From positions 248,001 through 312,000 of the forward strand of contig WGNP01000003.1 in assembly GCA_016124495.1 (NCBI GenBank): a stretch of 64,000 bases of DNA. Direction: 5' to 3'. The notes beneath the pieces were generated by a model. It worked only from the letters and a program-made list of their open reading frames with translations, had not been told where the DNA came from and searched no databases. The translations under genes were made by a program, and so were the position numbers. The DNA comes from Hyphomonas sp. (GTDB lineage: Bacteria > Pseudomonadota > Alphaproteobacteria > Caulobacterales > Hyphomonadaceae). This document shows, piece after piece, positions 40,293-47,873 of this stretch; within the stretch, counting starts at the first letter, position 1; each line of letters starts with the position of its first letter.

Positions 40293-40800
40293 GTTATCAC
40301 CCTTCACGTCTTATCCGTGGGCGGACGCTGACGCGCACCCTGCCACATCGTTACGGCCCGTTCTGACACACAGGGATCAAGTTACGGTTTCCCGGAACCT
40401 TGAAATTTCATCGAATGGCGCCTCGCCGGCCTCCGAAGCGCGCGCCACTGACGCCGCTGCAACAGGCCTGATAAGCGCTTCGGGTAACAAGTTGTCAAAA
40501 TCTGAAGCAGATCATCGGATTAACCCCCGGACGGGCCTCCAAATGGCCGACGCCTCACGCCGCCCGGGCGGCGCTTATCGAGCAACCCGAAGAAAACGGC
40601 CCAGAGGCAGGATAGGGCGGGACAGGCTTACGCGGCCCGGTCCGGCGCCTGCCTGCCCCCTGAAAAGCGTTCCCCATGGCGAGCGAGCGCACAAGTCTGC
40701 CCCGGCCTTCGCCGCCGGGGCGCAAGAGCCTAACGCTGCCCGGCGAACAAAACAGGAATACTCTGGACACAACCCTACCCACCGCCCATATCTCGCGACA
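40293..40800. other. Intergenic stretch between the NtrC-like gene and uvrB
   Basis: 508 bp carrying two divergent promoters. The open frame of uvrB extends back through it, but its composition there (many Arg and Ser) is not UvrB-like, so I read it as non-coding. A GC palindrome, CGCCGCCCGGGCGGCG, lies at about 40558-40573. The only regulatory site I can name is the LexA-type box at 40745. Confidence 0.5.
40745..40759 (+). promoter_or_regulatory. Putative LexA (SOS) box upstream of uvrB
   Basis: GAAC-N7-GAAT, 7 of 8 to the alphaproteobacterial LexA site GAAC-N7-GAAC, with an A-rich spacer as in many such boxes. It is 41 bp before the uvrB ATG. uvrB is an SOS gene in several bacteria. Confidence 0.55.
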
Positions 40801-42984
40801 ATGGCCCGCCCCCCCCGCCCCCCCGCCCGCGGCGTCGCCGACGCCTCCGCTGCCTTCAGCTTTGACGGCTTCGCGATGGACGCTGGCGGCGCTCTGGCTT
40901 CCGACCAGTGGACGCCCCACCGGCCGGACCGCGCCTGGGTCAAACTCGAGGGCGGGCGCCGTTTCCGCGTCCAGGCGGACTACCAGCCCGCCGGTGACCA
41001 GCGCACCGCCATCCCCGAACTCGTGGGGGGCATCGCCTCCGGCGAGCGCGACCAGGTCCTCCTCGGCGCGACCGGAACGGGGAAGACCTTCACCATGGCC
41101 AAGATCATCGAGGCGACGCAGCGCCCCGCGCTCATCCTGGCCCCCAACAAGACCCTCGCCGCCCAGCTCTATGGCGAGTTCAAATCCTTCTTCCCGGACA
41201 ACGCGGTCGAGTATTTCGTCTCCTATTACGACTATTACCAGCCCGAGGCCTATGTTCCGCGTGCGGACCTTTATATCGAGAAGGAAAGCTCGATCAACGA
41301 AGCCATCGACCGGATGCGCCACTCCGCCACACGCTCCATCCTTGAGCGCGACGACGTCATCATCGTCGCCTCGGTCTCCTGCCTCTATGGTATCGGCTCG
41401 GTCGAATCCTACACCTCAATGACTTTCACCCTCAACGCCGGCGAGCGCATCGACCCGCGCGCCGTCGCCGAGCGGCTCGTCGCCAACCAGTATACCCGCA
41501 ACGATGTCGCCTTCGGCCGCGGCACCTTCCGCCTCAAGGGCGACGTGCTCGACATCTTCCCCGCCCACTACGAGGACCGCGCCTGGAAGCTCTCCTTCTT
41601 CGGCGACGAACTGGAATCCATCGTCGAGTTCGATCCGCTGACCGGGCGTACACTGCAGAAGCTGCCTGCCATCAAGATCTATGCGAACAGCCACTACGTG
41701 ACCCCGCGGCCGACACTCACGCAGGCGGTGGAAGCCATCAAGCAGGAACTGAAGGCCACGATCGCGCATTTCGAAAAACACGGCAAACTCATCGAGGCCC
41801 AGCGCATCGCCCAGCGCTGCCAGTATGATATCGAGATGATGGCTGCCACCGGCTCGTGCAACGGTATCGAGAACTATTCCCGCTACCTCACCGGGCGTAA
41901 GCCCGGCGAGCCGCCGCCGACCCTGTTCGAATACCTGCCCCAGAACGCCCTCGTCTTCACCGACGAGTCCCACCAGACGATCCCACAGATCGGCGCTATG
42001 TTCAAAGGCGACTTCAGCCGCAAGTCCACGCTCGCCGAATACGGCTTTCGCCTGCCCTCCTGCATCGACAACCGCCCCCTCAAGTTCGAGGAATGGGACG
42101 CGATGCGCCCGCAGACTGTCCATGTCTCCGCCACCCCGGGCAAGTGGGAGCTGGAGCGCACCGGCGGCGTCTTCACCGAGCAGGTCATCCGGCCCACCGG
42201 CCTGATCGACCCGCCCGTCGAGGTCCGCCCCGTCTCGACGGACGGCGCCAACCAGGTCGATGACGTGATGGCCGAAGTGAAAACCGTCGCCGCTGCCGGC
42301 TTTCGCTCATTGATCACGACCCTGACGAAGAAGATGGCGGAAAACCTGACCGATTTCCTGCACGAGAACGGCGTGCGCGTGCGCTACATGCACTCCGACA
42401 TCGACACGATCGAGCGCATCGAGATTATCCGCGACTTACGTCTGGGTGTGTTCGACGTCCTCGTCGGCATCAACCTCCTTCGCGAAGGCCTCGACATCCC
42501 GGAATGCGCCTTCGTCGGCATTCTGGACGCCGACAAGGAAGGCTTCCTGCGTTCGGAGACCTCCCTCGTGCAGACGATCGGCCGCGCCGCGCGCAACTCG
42601 GAGGCCCGCGTTGTTCTCTATGCGGACCGGATCACCGGCTCGATGGAGCACGCGATGGAGGAGACCCGCCGCCGCCGCGAGAAACAGCACGCCTACAACC
42701 TTGAACACGCCATCACGCCGACCACCATCATCCGCGACGTCTCGGACATCCTCGGTGAACTCGGAGACAAACCCTCCGCCAGCCGCTCCCGCCGCGCCCG
42801 CGAACGCGGTGTAACCGAAGCAAAACCCCTGCCACTTTCGGGCGAAGCCGGCCACAATCTGAAAGCCGTCATCGCCAGCGTCGAAAAACAGATGCGCGAA
42901 GCGGCGGCGAACCTGGAATTTGAAGACGCCGCCAGGCTCAGGGATGAGCTGAAACGGCTGAGAGAGCAGGATCTGGGGATTTGA
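40801..42984 (+). CDS. uvrB: Excinuclease ABC subunit B
   Basis: 727 residues from ATG 40801. Helicase-type features: Walker A GATGTGKT (89-96), the UvrB beta-hairpin region [44 protein letters not shown], the late [13 protein letters not shown] and QTIGRAARN motifs, and a C-terminal UVR domain ([28 protein letters not shown]) that binds UvrC. It is the damage-verifying factor of nucleotide excision repair. The start is uncertain: no ribosome site is evident, and the first 35 residues are Pro/Arg/Ala-rich and run over two poly-C tracts (8 and 7 C) just after the ATG; another ATG is at 40876. Confidence 0.95.
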   Translation: MARPPRPPARGVADASAAFSFDGFAMDAGGALASDQWTPHRPDRAWVKLEGGRRFRVQADYQPAGDQRTAIPELVGGIASGERDQVLLGATGTGKTFTMAKIIEATQRPALILAPNKTLAAQLYGEFKSFFPDNAVEYFVSYYDYYQPEAYVPRADLYIEKESSINEAIDRMRHSATRSILERDDVIIVASVSCLYGIGSVESYTSMTFTLNAGERIDPRAVAERLVANQYTRNDVAFGRGTFRLKGDVLDIFPAHYEDRAWKLSFFGDELESIVEFDPLTGRTLQKLPAIKIYANSHYVTPRPTLTQAVEAIKQELKATIAHFEKHGKLIEAQRIAQRCQYDIEMMAATGSCNGIENYSRYLTGRKPGEPPPTLFEYLPQNALVFTDESHQTIPQIGAMFKGDFSRKSTLAEYGFRLPSCIDNRPLKFEEWDAMRPQTVHVSATPGKWELERTGGVFTEQVIRPTGLIDPPVEVRPVSTDGANQVDDVMAEVKTVAAAGFRSLITTLTKKMAENLTDFLHENGVRVRYMHSDIDTIERIEIIRDLRLGVFDVLVGINLLREGLDIPECAFVGILDADKEGFLRSETSLVQTIGRAARNSEARVVLYADRITGSMEHAMEETRRRREKQHAYNLEHAITPTTIIRDVSDILGELGDKPSASRSRRARERGVTEAKPLPLSGEAGHNLKAVIASVEKQMREAAANLEFEDAARLRDELKRLREQDLGI

Positions 42985-43525
42985 TTGCCTGCTGACGAAT
43001 TTTCAGAACTGTGGTGCCGTGACCATCACGATCCGAAACTCGGTGTTTCTTATCGGTGCGTGCACTTCAGCGCCGTTTTGAATGCCGTCAGGCGCTGACC
43101 GGTTTCCCCAGATCAGGACCTGATTGGCCAATGAACCGGATTCGTTTGACGCCCTGGTTTCCAGAGACACTCTCGAAGCATTGGGCTGGCTCAGAAATGC
43201 GTCCACTCGCTACAAAGGATCCGAGCGATATCCGGTAGTGGGCGCGATTTCCCGCCAGTTCTTAGATGCGGACCGGAGGACTTCTGACACCCGCGAACTG
43301 GAAAAGCCCTTGGCTATTCAAGACCGGCTTAAGCTCGGATATCCGGGCGACCCCCCCCCTGGACAGACTGAGCCGGCGAAGCTTCGCGCAGAGCAGGGCG
43401 GGATCAGCTTCCGCCCGCCCTGGCTGGCGGCATCAGGAACGGCGGGACGACATCCCACCCTGCACCTCACGCAACCTTAACCCCTGCCTGCCATCTCTGG
43501 CCCCAACGCGAAGGAGAGCTCCCAG
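42985..43525. other. Intergenic stretch after uvrB, no confident gene
   Basis: 541 bp. Short open frames exist on both strands (for example a TTG-started frame at 43124-43480 and a minus-strand frame at 43003-43206), but none has a ribosome site or a recognisable motif. A run of nine C is at 43351-43359. The end of the stretch must hold the promoter of the small gene at 43526. Confidence 0.45.
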
Positions 43526-43825
43526 ATGTGGATTCACCGCAAGGAACATTTCCGCAATGCCAGCGGCGCGCCGGAGCGCTCCAGGGTCGCCGCCACGGTC
43601 TACTACCTCCCCGACACCGCCGAGCCCCCGCCCCGCCAGGGCTGGGACGAGCGCTGCCCCCAGTGCAGCGCCGCCATCCGCGTCTCCCGCCCCCGGCACG
43701 GCGGCACCGCGATCAGCGAAATCCTCCCCTCCGGCCGCCTCATCCCCCACCCCTGCTTTGACCGCCTCCGCGGCAAACGCCCCAGCGACGAGACGATGGA
43801 CCTGTTCGAATGGACCCCGAAATAG
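43526..43825 (+). CDS. Small conserved-looking protein with zinc-ribbon-like Cys motif
   Basis: 99 residues with a strong ribosome site (AAGGAGAG) 11 nt before the ATG. The middle has ERCPQCSAAIRVSRPRHGG (CxxC at about residues 44-47) and a later HPCFDRLRG, so a partial metal site is possible. The third codon position is very GC-rich, as in real genes here. I do not recognise a family. Confidence 0.6.
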   Translation: MWIHRKEHFRNASGAPERSRVAATVYYLPDTAEPPPRQGWDERCPQCSAAIRVSRPRHGGTAISEILPSGRLIPHPCFDRLRGKRPSDETMDLFEWTPK

Positions 43826-43925
43826 TCCGCCTGCGGACCATCGCCCCTGCTGCGCCGCACCAATTCCACACCGCGTCTTAAATCTGTGAAATTTATCCCC
43901 CGAAAAGCGAATCACCCCCTCGACT

Positions 43926-44540
43926 CACACCAAAATTGGTGAGATCGTTGCGTCAAGCCAACGAAATCCCGGCGGGAGACAACCCGCAAAGTGGAGCGAA
44001 GGCGAGCCCATCGCCCCCATGAAGAGGGCCGGGCCAGGAGCAAAGCCGGGAGACCGGGCGCGCAAAAGGCCAGGCAGGACGCACGGGATAAAAACAGGCG
44101 ATGGCCCATGGCAGCGGGAGCTAGACCCGCGAGATGGGAGCCGTACGCCGTAACCGGGGCGCAAACCCGAACTACGGTGGCCAAGAGCCCGAAAGCTCCA
44201 CCAGGGAGCATGAAGAAGAACTGCGCCCGCAAGGGCACAGAACGACCAAATGCGACCAACGGTGAAGCGCCAGAGATGGGCGGGAAAAGCGGCCAAAGCC
44301 CCTGAACTGTAAGCGGCCCCCCGGCCGCGAGCGGACTCAGGGCAACGCAAAAGGAGCGTGCGCCTGCCAGGGCGAACGTCCAGATGCGGAAGGGTTATGG
44401 AAGGGCCACGTCAGTGGGCCGGAAAAAACCCGGTGTCTCCGAAGAGCGTCTCCGAGTGCTAGCACTAGTAATCGGTAGCCCGATTCGAAACACCATGGAA
44501 GGCGCGGCGCCCTTCAAAAGGCACCGCGCCTTTCTTTGTT
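43926..44540 (+). ncRNA. Candidate large structured RNA of unknown class
   Basis: About 600 nt with no convincing reading frame on either strand. The plus strand is purine-rich between many short perfect stems: GCGGG/CCCGC at 43973-43986; CCCAT-4-GCGGG-7-CCCGC-3-ATGGG at 44105-44137; GCCGTA/TACGG around a CGGG/CCCG stem at 44148-44178; GAGC/GCTC at 44185-44198; a GCCCCTGA/TCAGGGC stem enclosing GCGGCC/GGCCGC at 44298-44343; GTGCTAGCAC at 44457-44466; ATCGG/CCGAT at 44471-44484. It ends in an intrinsic terminator. RNase P, tmRNA, SRP and 6S signatures are absent. The 5' end is a guess; a CTCAC(A)CCAA/TTGGTGAG repeat lies at 43924-43943. Confidence 0.5.
44499..44537 (+). terminator. Intrinsic terminator ending the candidate structured RNA
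   Basis: Stem AAGGCGCGG (44499-44507) with its perfect complement at 44524-44532, a smaller GCC-TT/AAGGC stem inside, then TCTTTG. Oriented to stop plus-strand transcription coming through the hairpin-rich region. Confidence 0.75.
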
Positions 44541-44543
44541 GTG

Positions 44544-44573
44544 AAAAAGCCCCCGGCGCAACGCGCCAGAGGC
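44544..44573 (-). terminator. Intrinsic terminator of the tiny minus-strand gene
   Basis: On the minus strand GGCGC/GCGCC with 3-nt loop, extended by GCC/GGC after a short mismatch, followed by TTTTT. It lies 10 bp after the stop of the 48-residue frame at 44584 and faces the terminator of the plus-strand candidate RNA. Confidence 0.6.
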
Positions 44574-44583
44574 CTCTCCATCA

Positions 44584-44730
44584 TTACCCGGAAGCCCAGT
44601 ACCCGGCCTTCCGGGCGCAGTGTTCCGCCTCGCTGAGGTCGCCGCCCGCATCGGTGCGATGCTTCGCCGGCTTCTCGGCCGTCATCTCCGGCTTCGCCGC
44701 CTGGATTTCCGCCAGCGCGCCCCCTGCCAC
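44584..44730 (-). CDS. Tiny ORF, unknown protein
   Basis: 48 residues from GTG 44730. The sequence is protein-like and soluble (LAEIQAAKPEMTAEKPAKH, then DLSEAEHCARKAGYWASG). A GGAG lies about 10 nt upstream. The adjacent downstream terminator in the right direction supports a real transcript. The start could lie further upstream, since the frame stays open. Function unknown. Confidence 0.4.
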   Translation of the reverse strand: MAGGALAEIQAAKPEMTAEKPAKHRTDAGGDLSEAEHCARKAGYWASG

Positions 44731-44831
44731 TCCGCGCCGTCTCCGCTCCGCGCCGCCCAACTCCGCCGTAAGCCCTTTTCAAGTGCGTGAATGTTTCTTC
44801 GCTATGCGGGTCCCGGAGGGCTCCGCCCGTG

Positions 44832-44867
44832 AAAAAACCGCCCGCACGCTTGTGTGGGCGGTTTTTT
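44832..44867. terminator. Bidirectional intrinsic terminator
   Basis: A 16-bp stem: AAAAAACCGCCC pairs with GGGCGGTTTTTT around a GCAC-GCTT-GTGT hairpin. Six A on one side and six T on the other make it work both ways. On the minus strand it is 22 bp after the stop of the lipoprotein gene at 44890, whose natural terminator it is. Confidence 0.85.
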
Positions 44868-44889
44868 GACTCCCGGGAGGGAGGAAGGC

Positions 44890-45492
44890 TTATGGCGAGA
44901 CGGGCGCCATCGTCACTTCAGGCTCTTTGGCCGGGGCTTCGACCGGAGCGGCCTCTTCGCCTTCAACCAGCGAGTCCGCCGGTTGCGGCACCGAGCTCGC
45001 CGTGCCGCAGCAGCGCACCTGCATCTCGAGGACGCGGTCGTTGAAGCGGCATTGCCGGTCGTTGATCTCGCGCAGGATCGAGGGGCCACCGGCGCGGTAG
45101 GTGTAGCGCGTCTGGTTGCAGCTGGTCAGCGTATAGCCTTCGCGGCAGGAGCCGACGTTGCTTTTCTGCACGGTGGTGGTCTCGCAGACCATCGTGTCGG
45201 CCAGCGCCGCTTCGGCTTTTGCCATCGCGGCGGCGGCATCGGCCCTAGCCGAGTCTGCCGTGGCCTGTGCCTCGGCCGTCAGCTTCAGGGCATCGGCCAG
45301 TCGCATGTCGGTCGACGCGAGCGCGGTGGACGTGCCATCAATCTCGACTTTCAGGCGGCAAACGTTCTCGTCCGCCTTCTTCGGGTTGGCGCAATACTCC
45401 GCAACGGTCATCTCGTTTGGAATGTTCATACACGCGGAAACACTCAACGCGGCAAGCAACAGCCCGCCAGAAAGGAATTTCGTGAACTTCAT
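44890..45492 (-). CDS. Lipoprotein with coiled-coil and Cys-rich region
   Basis: 200 residues. Signal with lipobox ending in Cys21 (LSVSAC). Residues about 50-100 are Ala-rich heptad-like helix (LADALKLTAEAQATADSARADAAAAMAKAEAALADT). Then a Cys-containing domain (MVCETTTVQKSNVGSCREGYTLTSCNQTRYTYRAGG and QCRFNDRVLEMQVRCC) and an acidic Pro/Ala tail. No known family recognised. The coil suggests oligomers or cell-wall contact in the periplasm. Confidence 0.75.
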   Translation of the reverse strand: MKFTKFLSGGLLLAALSVSACMNIPNEMTVAEYCANPKKADENVCRLKVEIDGTSTALASTDMRLADALKLTAEAQATADSARADAAAAMAKAEAALADTMVCETTTVQKSNVGSCREGYTLTSCNQTRYTYRAGGPSILREINDRQCRFNDRVLEMQVRCCGTASSVPQPADSLVEGEEAAPVEAPAKEPEVTMAPVSP

Positions 45493-45606
45493 ATGGGTTC
45501 TCCATCACCTCTGACCGGGGGCATTTTTACCTCCCCCCAAGCCGGATGACGCCGAAATGTGGCGGAAAATGAGCAGGAAGGCCGATTGGGGAGATTCTGG
45601 CAGATC

Positions 45607-46437
45607 TCAGGCCTTCAGCTTGTAGCCGTTCCGGAACATCGCCCAGACGCCGACAGTCGAGCCGAGGGCGAGCAATCCTGTATAGATTACACCAATTTGC
45701 AGAAATCCGTTGGCGACGCCGATATGGCCGTAACGGTAGCCGTCGATCATGTAGAAAATCGGATTGAAATGGGTGATGGATTCAAACGGCTCGACCATCA
45801 CCTTCACGTCGTAGAACGTGCCGGAGAGGAAAGTCAGCGGCACGATGACGAAGTTAGTGACGGCGGCGAGGTGGTCGAACTTGTCGGCCCAGATGCCGCC
45901 GGCGATGCCGAGGGCGCCGAGGATCACGGCGCTGGTGAGCGCGAACCAGAGGATCGGCCAGATGTGGCGGATGGGGAGGTTGGCGAGGCCGGAAAGCTGG
46001 ATCGCCACGCCGCAGATCAGCGCGATCAGCAGCGCGCGAGTGACCGCGCCGCCGAGGAAAGCCAGCGTCAGCTCCAAAGGCGAGAGCGGCGGCATCAGGA
46101 AGTCCACATGGGTCGAGTTAAACTTCGCCTGCACGAGGCTGGAGCTCGTATTGGCGAAGGCGTTCTGCAGGATCGCCATCATGATCAGGCCGGGCGCCAG
46201 GAAGTCATTGTAGCGCAGGGCTTCAAAGTCACCTGTCAGCTGCCCCCGGTCCCCGAACGCAAGCTTGAAAACCGTCATGAACAGCAGCGTCGTCACCACT
46301 GGCGCAAACACCGTCTGCATCCAGACCTTCAGGAACCGCCCCACCTCCCGCTGGTAAAGCGTCCACAGGCCGAGGCCGTTGAAGGCCCCGTACTGGCGCA
46401 GGGTGCGGACTTGATCGGCTTTGGGAATCGTATCCAT
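45607..46437 (-). CDS. ABC-2 type transporter permease (YadH-like)
   Basis: 276 residues with six hydrophobic segments. The layout and motifs (TLYQREVGRFLKVWMQTVFAPVVTTLLFMTVF, FLAPGLIMMAILQNAFANTSSSL, PLTFLSGTFYDV) match the YadH group of ABC-2 permeases, used for export of polysaccharide, drugs or lipids. The ATPase partner is not next to it in this window. It is divergent from gcrA with 230 bp between. Confidence 0.8.
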   Translation of the reverse strand: MDTIPKADQVRTLRQYGAFNGLGLWTLYQREVGRFLKVWMQTVFAPVVTTLLFMTVFKLAFGDRGQLTGDFEALRYNDFLAPGLIMMAILQNAFANTSSSLVQAKFNSTHVDFLMPPLSPLELTLAFLGGAVTRALLIALICGVAIQLSGLANLPIRHIWPILWFALTSAVILGALGIAGGIWADKFDHLAAVTNFVIVPLTFLSGTFYDVKVMVEPFESITHFNPIFYMIDGYRYGHIGVANGFLQIGVIYTGLLALGSTVGVWAMFRNGYKLKA

Positions 46438-46565
46438 GCCTAATGCTCTTAAGCGATGCAGCCCGCACTTGCGAGTGGCGTCGCGGGGTCAAAACGGCTC
46501 CACAAGATATAGAACCCTGTGGAAAGCGGGGCCTGCATGTTGTGTTTCATTACGCCTCTGATACG

Positions 46566-46618
46566 ACATATAGGTGTCATAACAGTTGGCGCGTATAGCC
46601 ACAACAACATATAGGGGT
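46566..46618 (+). promoter_or_regulatory. Two direct repeats in the gcrA promoter
   Basis: ACATATAGGKGT occurs at 46566-46577 and again at 46607-46618, 41 bp apart (about four helical turns). The second contains a -10-like TATAGG, with TTGGCG 18 bp upstream as a possible -35. The spacing suggests a regulator binding on one face of the DNA, or two tandem promoters. Confidence 0.4.
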
Positions 46619-46667
46619 AAGCGCACCCGGCGACGGGACGTGCCCTGAGATGCGGGAGACTTCCAAT

Positions 46668-47198
46668 ATGTCGTGGAACGACGAGCGGGTGAACACCCTC
46701 AAGAAACTCTGGGCCGAGGGCCATTCAGCCTCCCAGATCGCCAAGCAGCTGGGCGGGGTCACCCGCAACGCGGTGATTGGCAAAGTCCACCGCCTCGGCC
46801 TGTCGGGCCGCGCCACCCCGTCGCGCCCCGTGAAGCGCCCGCCGCGCCTCGCCCGTCCGAAGCCCCGTTTCCTCGCAGATGGCACGATCGCCGCAGCCGC
46901 GCCGGCCGTCCCCGCGCCGTCCCTGCCGGTCCCGGCCCTCGCAATCGAGCGTGTTACGGCGATCAAGCCTCTGCCCCCGCTTCTGGTGGACGGCACACCG
47001 GCAACGATCCTCACGCTGCGCGACACGATGTGCAAATGGCCGATCGGCGACCCGGCTGACCCGAAATTCGCCTTCTGCGGCCGCAAGTCCGACTGCGGCC
47101 CCTATTGCGCCGAACACGCCCAGGTTGCATTCCAGCCTGCCCGCAAGCGGGAAGCGCGCAAATCGGAATATGACTACGTCAGGCGGATTGCCGGCTGA
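46668..47198 (+). CDS. gcrA: Cell-cycle regulator GcrA
   Basis: 176 residues from ATG 46668 with GGGAG 9 nt upstream. N-terminal HTH (MSWNDERVNTLKKLWAEGHSASQIAKQLGGVTRNAVIGKVHRLGLSGR), a Pro/Ala-rich linker, and a C-terminal domain with MCKWPIGDPADPKFAFCGRKSDCGPYCAEH. GcrA binds sigma70-RNA polymerase and activates promoters holding GANTC sites methylated by CcrM. A mark of Alphaproteobacteria with Caulobacter-type cell cycle. Confidence 0.96.
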   Translation: MSWNDERVNTLKKLWAEGHSASQIAKQLGGVTRNAVIGKVHRLGLSGRATPSRPVKRPPRLARPKPRFLADGTIAAAAPAVPAPSLPVPALAIERVTAIKPLPPLLVDGTPATILTLRDTMCKWPIGDPADPKFAFCGRKSDCGPYCAEHAQVAFQPARKREARKSEYDYVRRIAG

Positions 47199-47227
47199 CG
47201 CCGCGCTGACATCGCCAAATGTGAGAG

Positions 47228-47258
47228 CCCCCGGAGCAGAGATGTTCCGGGGGTTTTT
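47228..47258 (+). terminator. Intrinsic terminator of gcrA
   Basis: CCCCCGGA (47228-47235) pairs with TCCGGGGG (47246-47253) around a 10-nt loop and is followed by TTTTT. It is 29 bp after the gcrA stop. Confidence 0.88.
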
Positions 47259-47873
47259 CGTGACTCACGCCGCCGGCTATGAAACAGCAATCGCTCTAAT
47301 GGATACAGGTATCTGCGCGAGCCCGTCAGAGTCGCGTAGTCCAGCAACCGTCCAAATCCGCATGCGAAACGTTATGCCTCTCCGGAACGGCTTAAATATT
47401 TGATTATGCACGCACTTGAATGGGCGCGCGCGGGACAGGCAAACTGCGGGTAGGCCTGGCAGGTTGGAGGAGATGCAGCCCGCATCGTGACGTGGATGGA
47501 GCGTAGCGAAATCCGCAGCCGCGCAACGCATCCCTTGAGACTGGCAGATTTCGCTGCGCATGAATGAGACGGGGGCCGGGCAGGTGCGCGGCGAGTACAC
47601 CGTCCAATGTGCCCTCAGGCAGGGGCGTCTGAACCCGGCCGGTCTGCAGCGGAATGGTCGACGCCCCCTTAACTCCCTCCCGGTTGCAGGACGGTGCCCA
47701 TAGCGAGGCACCGCCCCGTTCGCCGGACCCGGGCGGTATCCGGAACGGAACGGGCGCAGTTCGCGGGGGTGGAATGACCGTCTGCCACTTCAGGCAACAC
47801 ACTTTCTGTGAGGCGCAAGCCTGCCCGACGCATGCCGCGGGCCGGGGCTTTACCACAGTGCGGACCGGACGGG
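47259..47873. repeat. Gene-free stretch with REP-like inverted repeat
   Basis: 615 bp without a supported gene. An imperfect inverted repeat (14 of 16) of GCGTAGCGAAATCCGC at 47501-47516 and GCAGATTTCGCTGCGC at 47544-47559, 27 nt apart, resembles dispersed intergenic hairpins of the REP type. Only one copy is present here. Long minus-strand open frames across it have no motif or ribosome site. Confidence 0.4.

Noticed and set aside
39403-40800. Extension of the uvrB frame upstream by 466 codons
   Set aside because: It is antisense to the NtrC-like regulator and lacks UvrB similarity; only the part from about 40801 is UvrB.
43124-43480. 118-codon plus-strand frame after uvrB
   Set aside because: Starts with TTG without a ribosome site, crosses a C9 run and shows no known motif.
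43925-44350. Minus-strand open frames of 115 and 141 codons across the hairpin-rich stretch
   Set aside because: Overlapping frames rich in Arg, Ser, Pro and Leu with no ribosome site; they look like translations of a structured RNA complement.
43926-44540. tmRNA, RNase P RNA or group I/II intron for the hairpin-rich stretch
   Set aside because: I looked for the tag-coding ORF and CCA-ended tRNA-like part, the GAGGAAAGTC and late CCGGCTTA blocks of RNase P, and intron core or domain V motifs; none is present.
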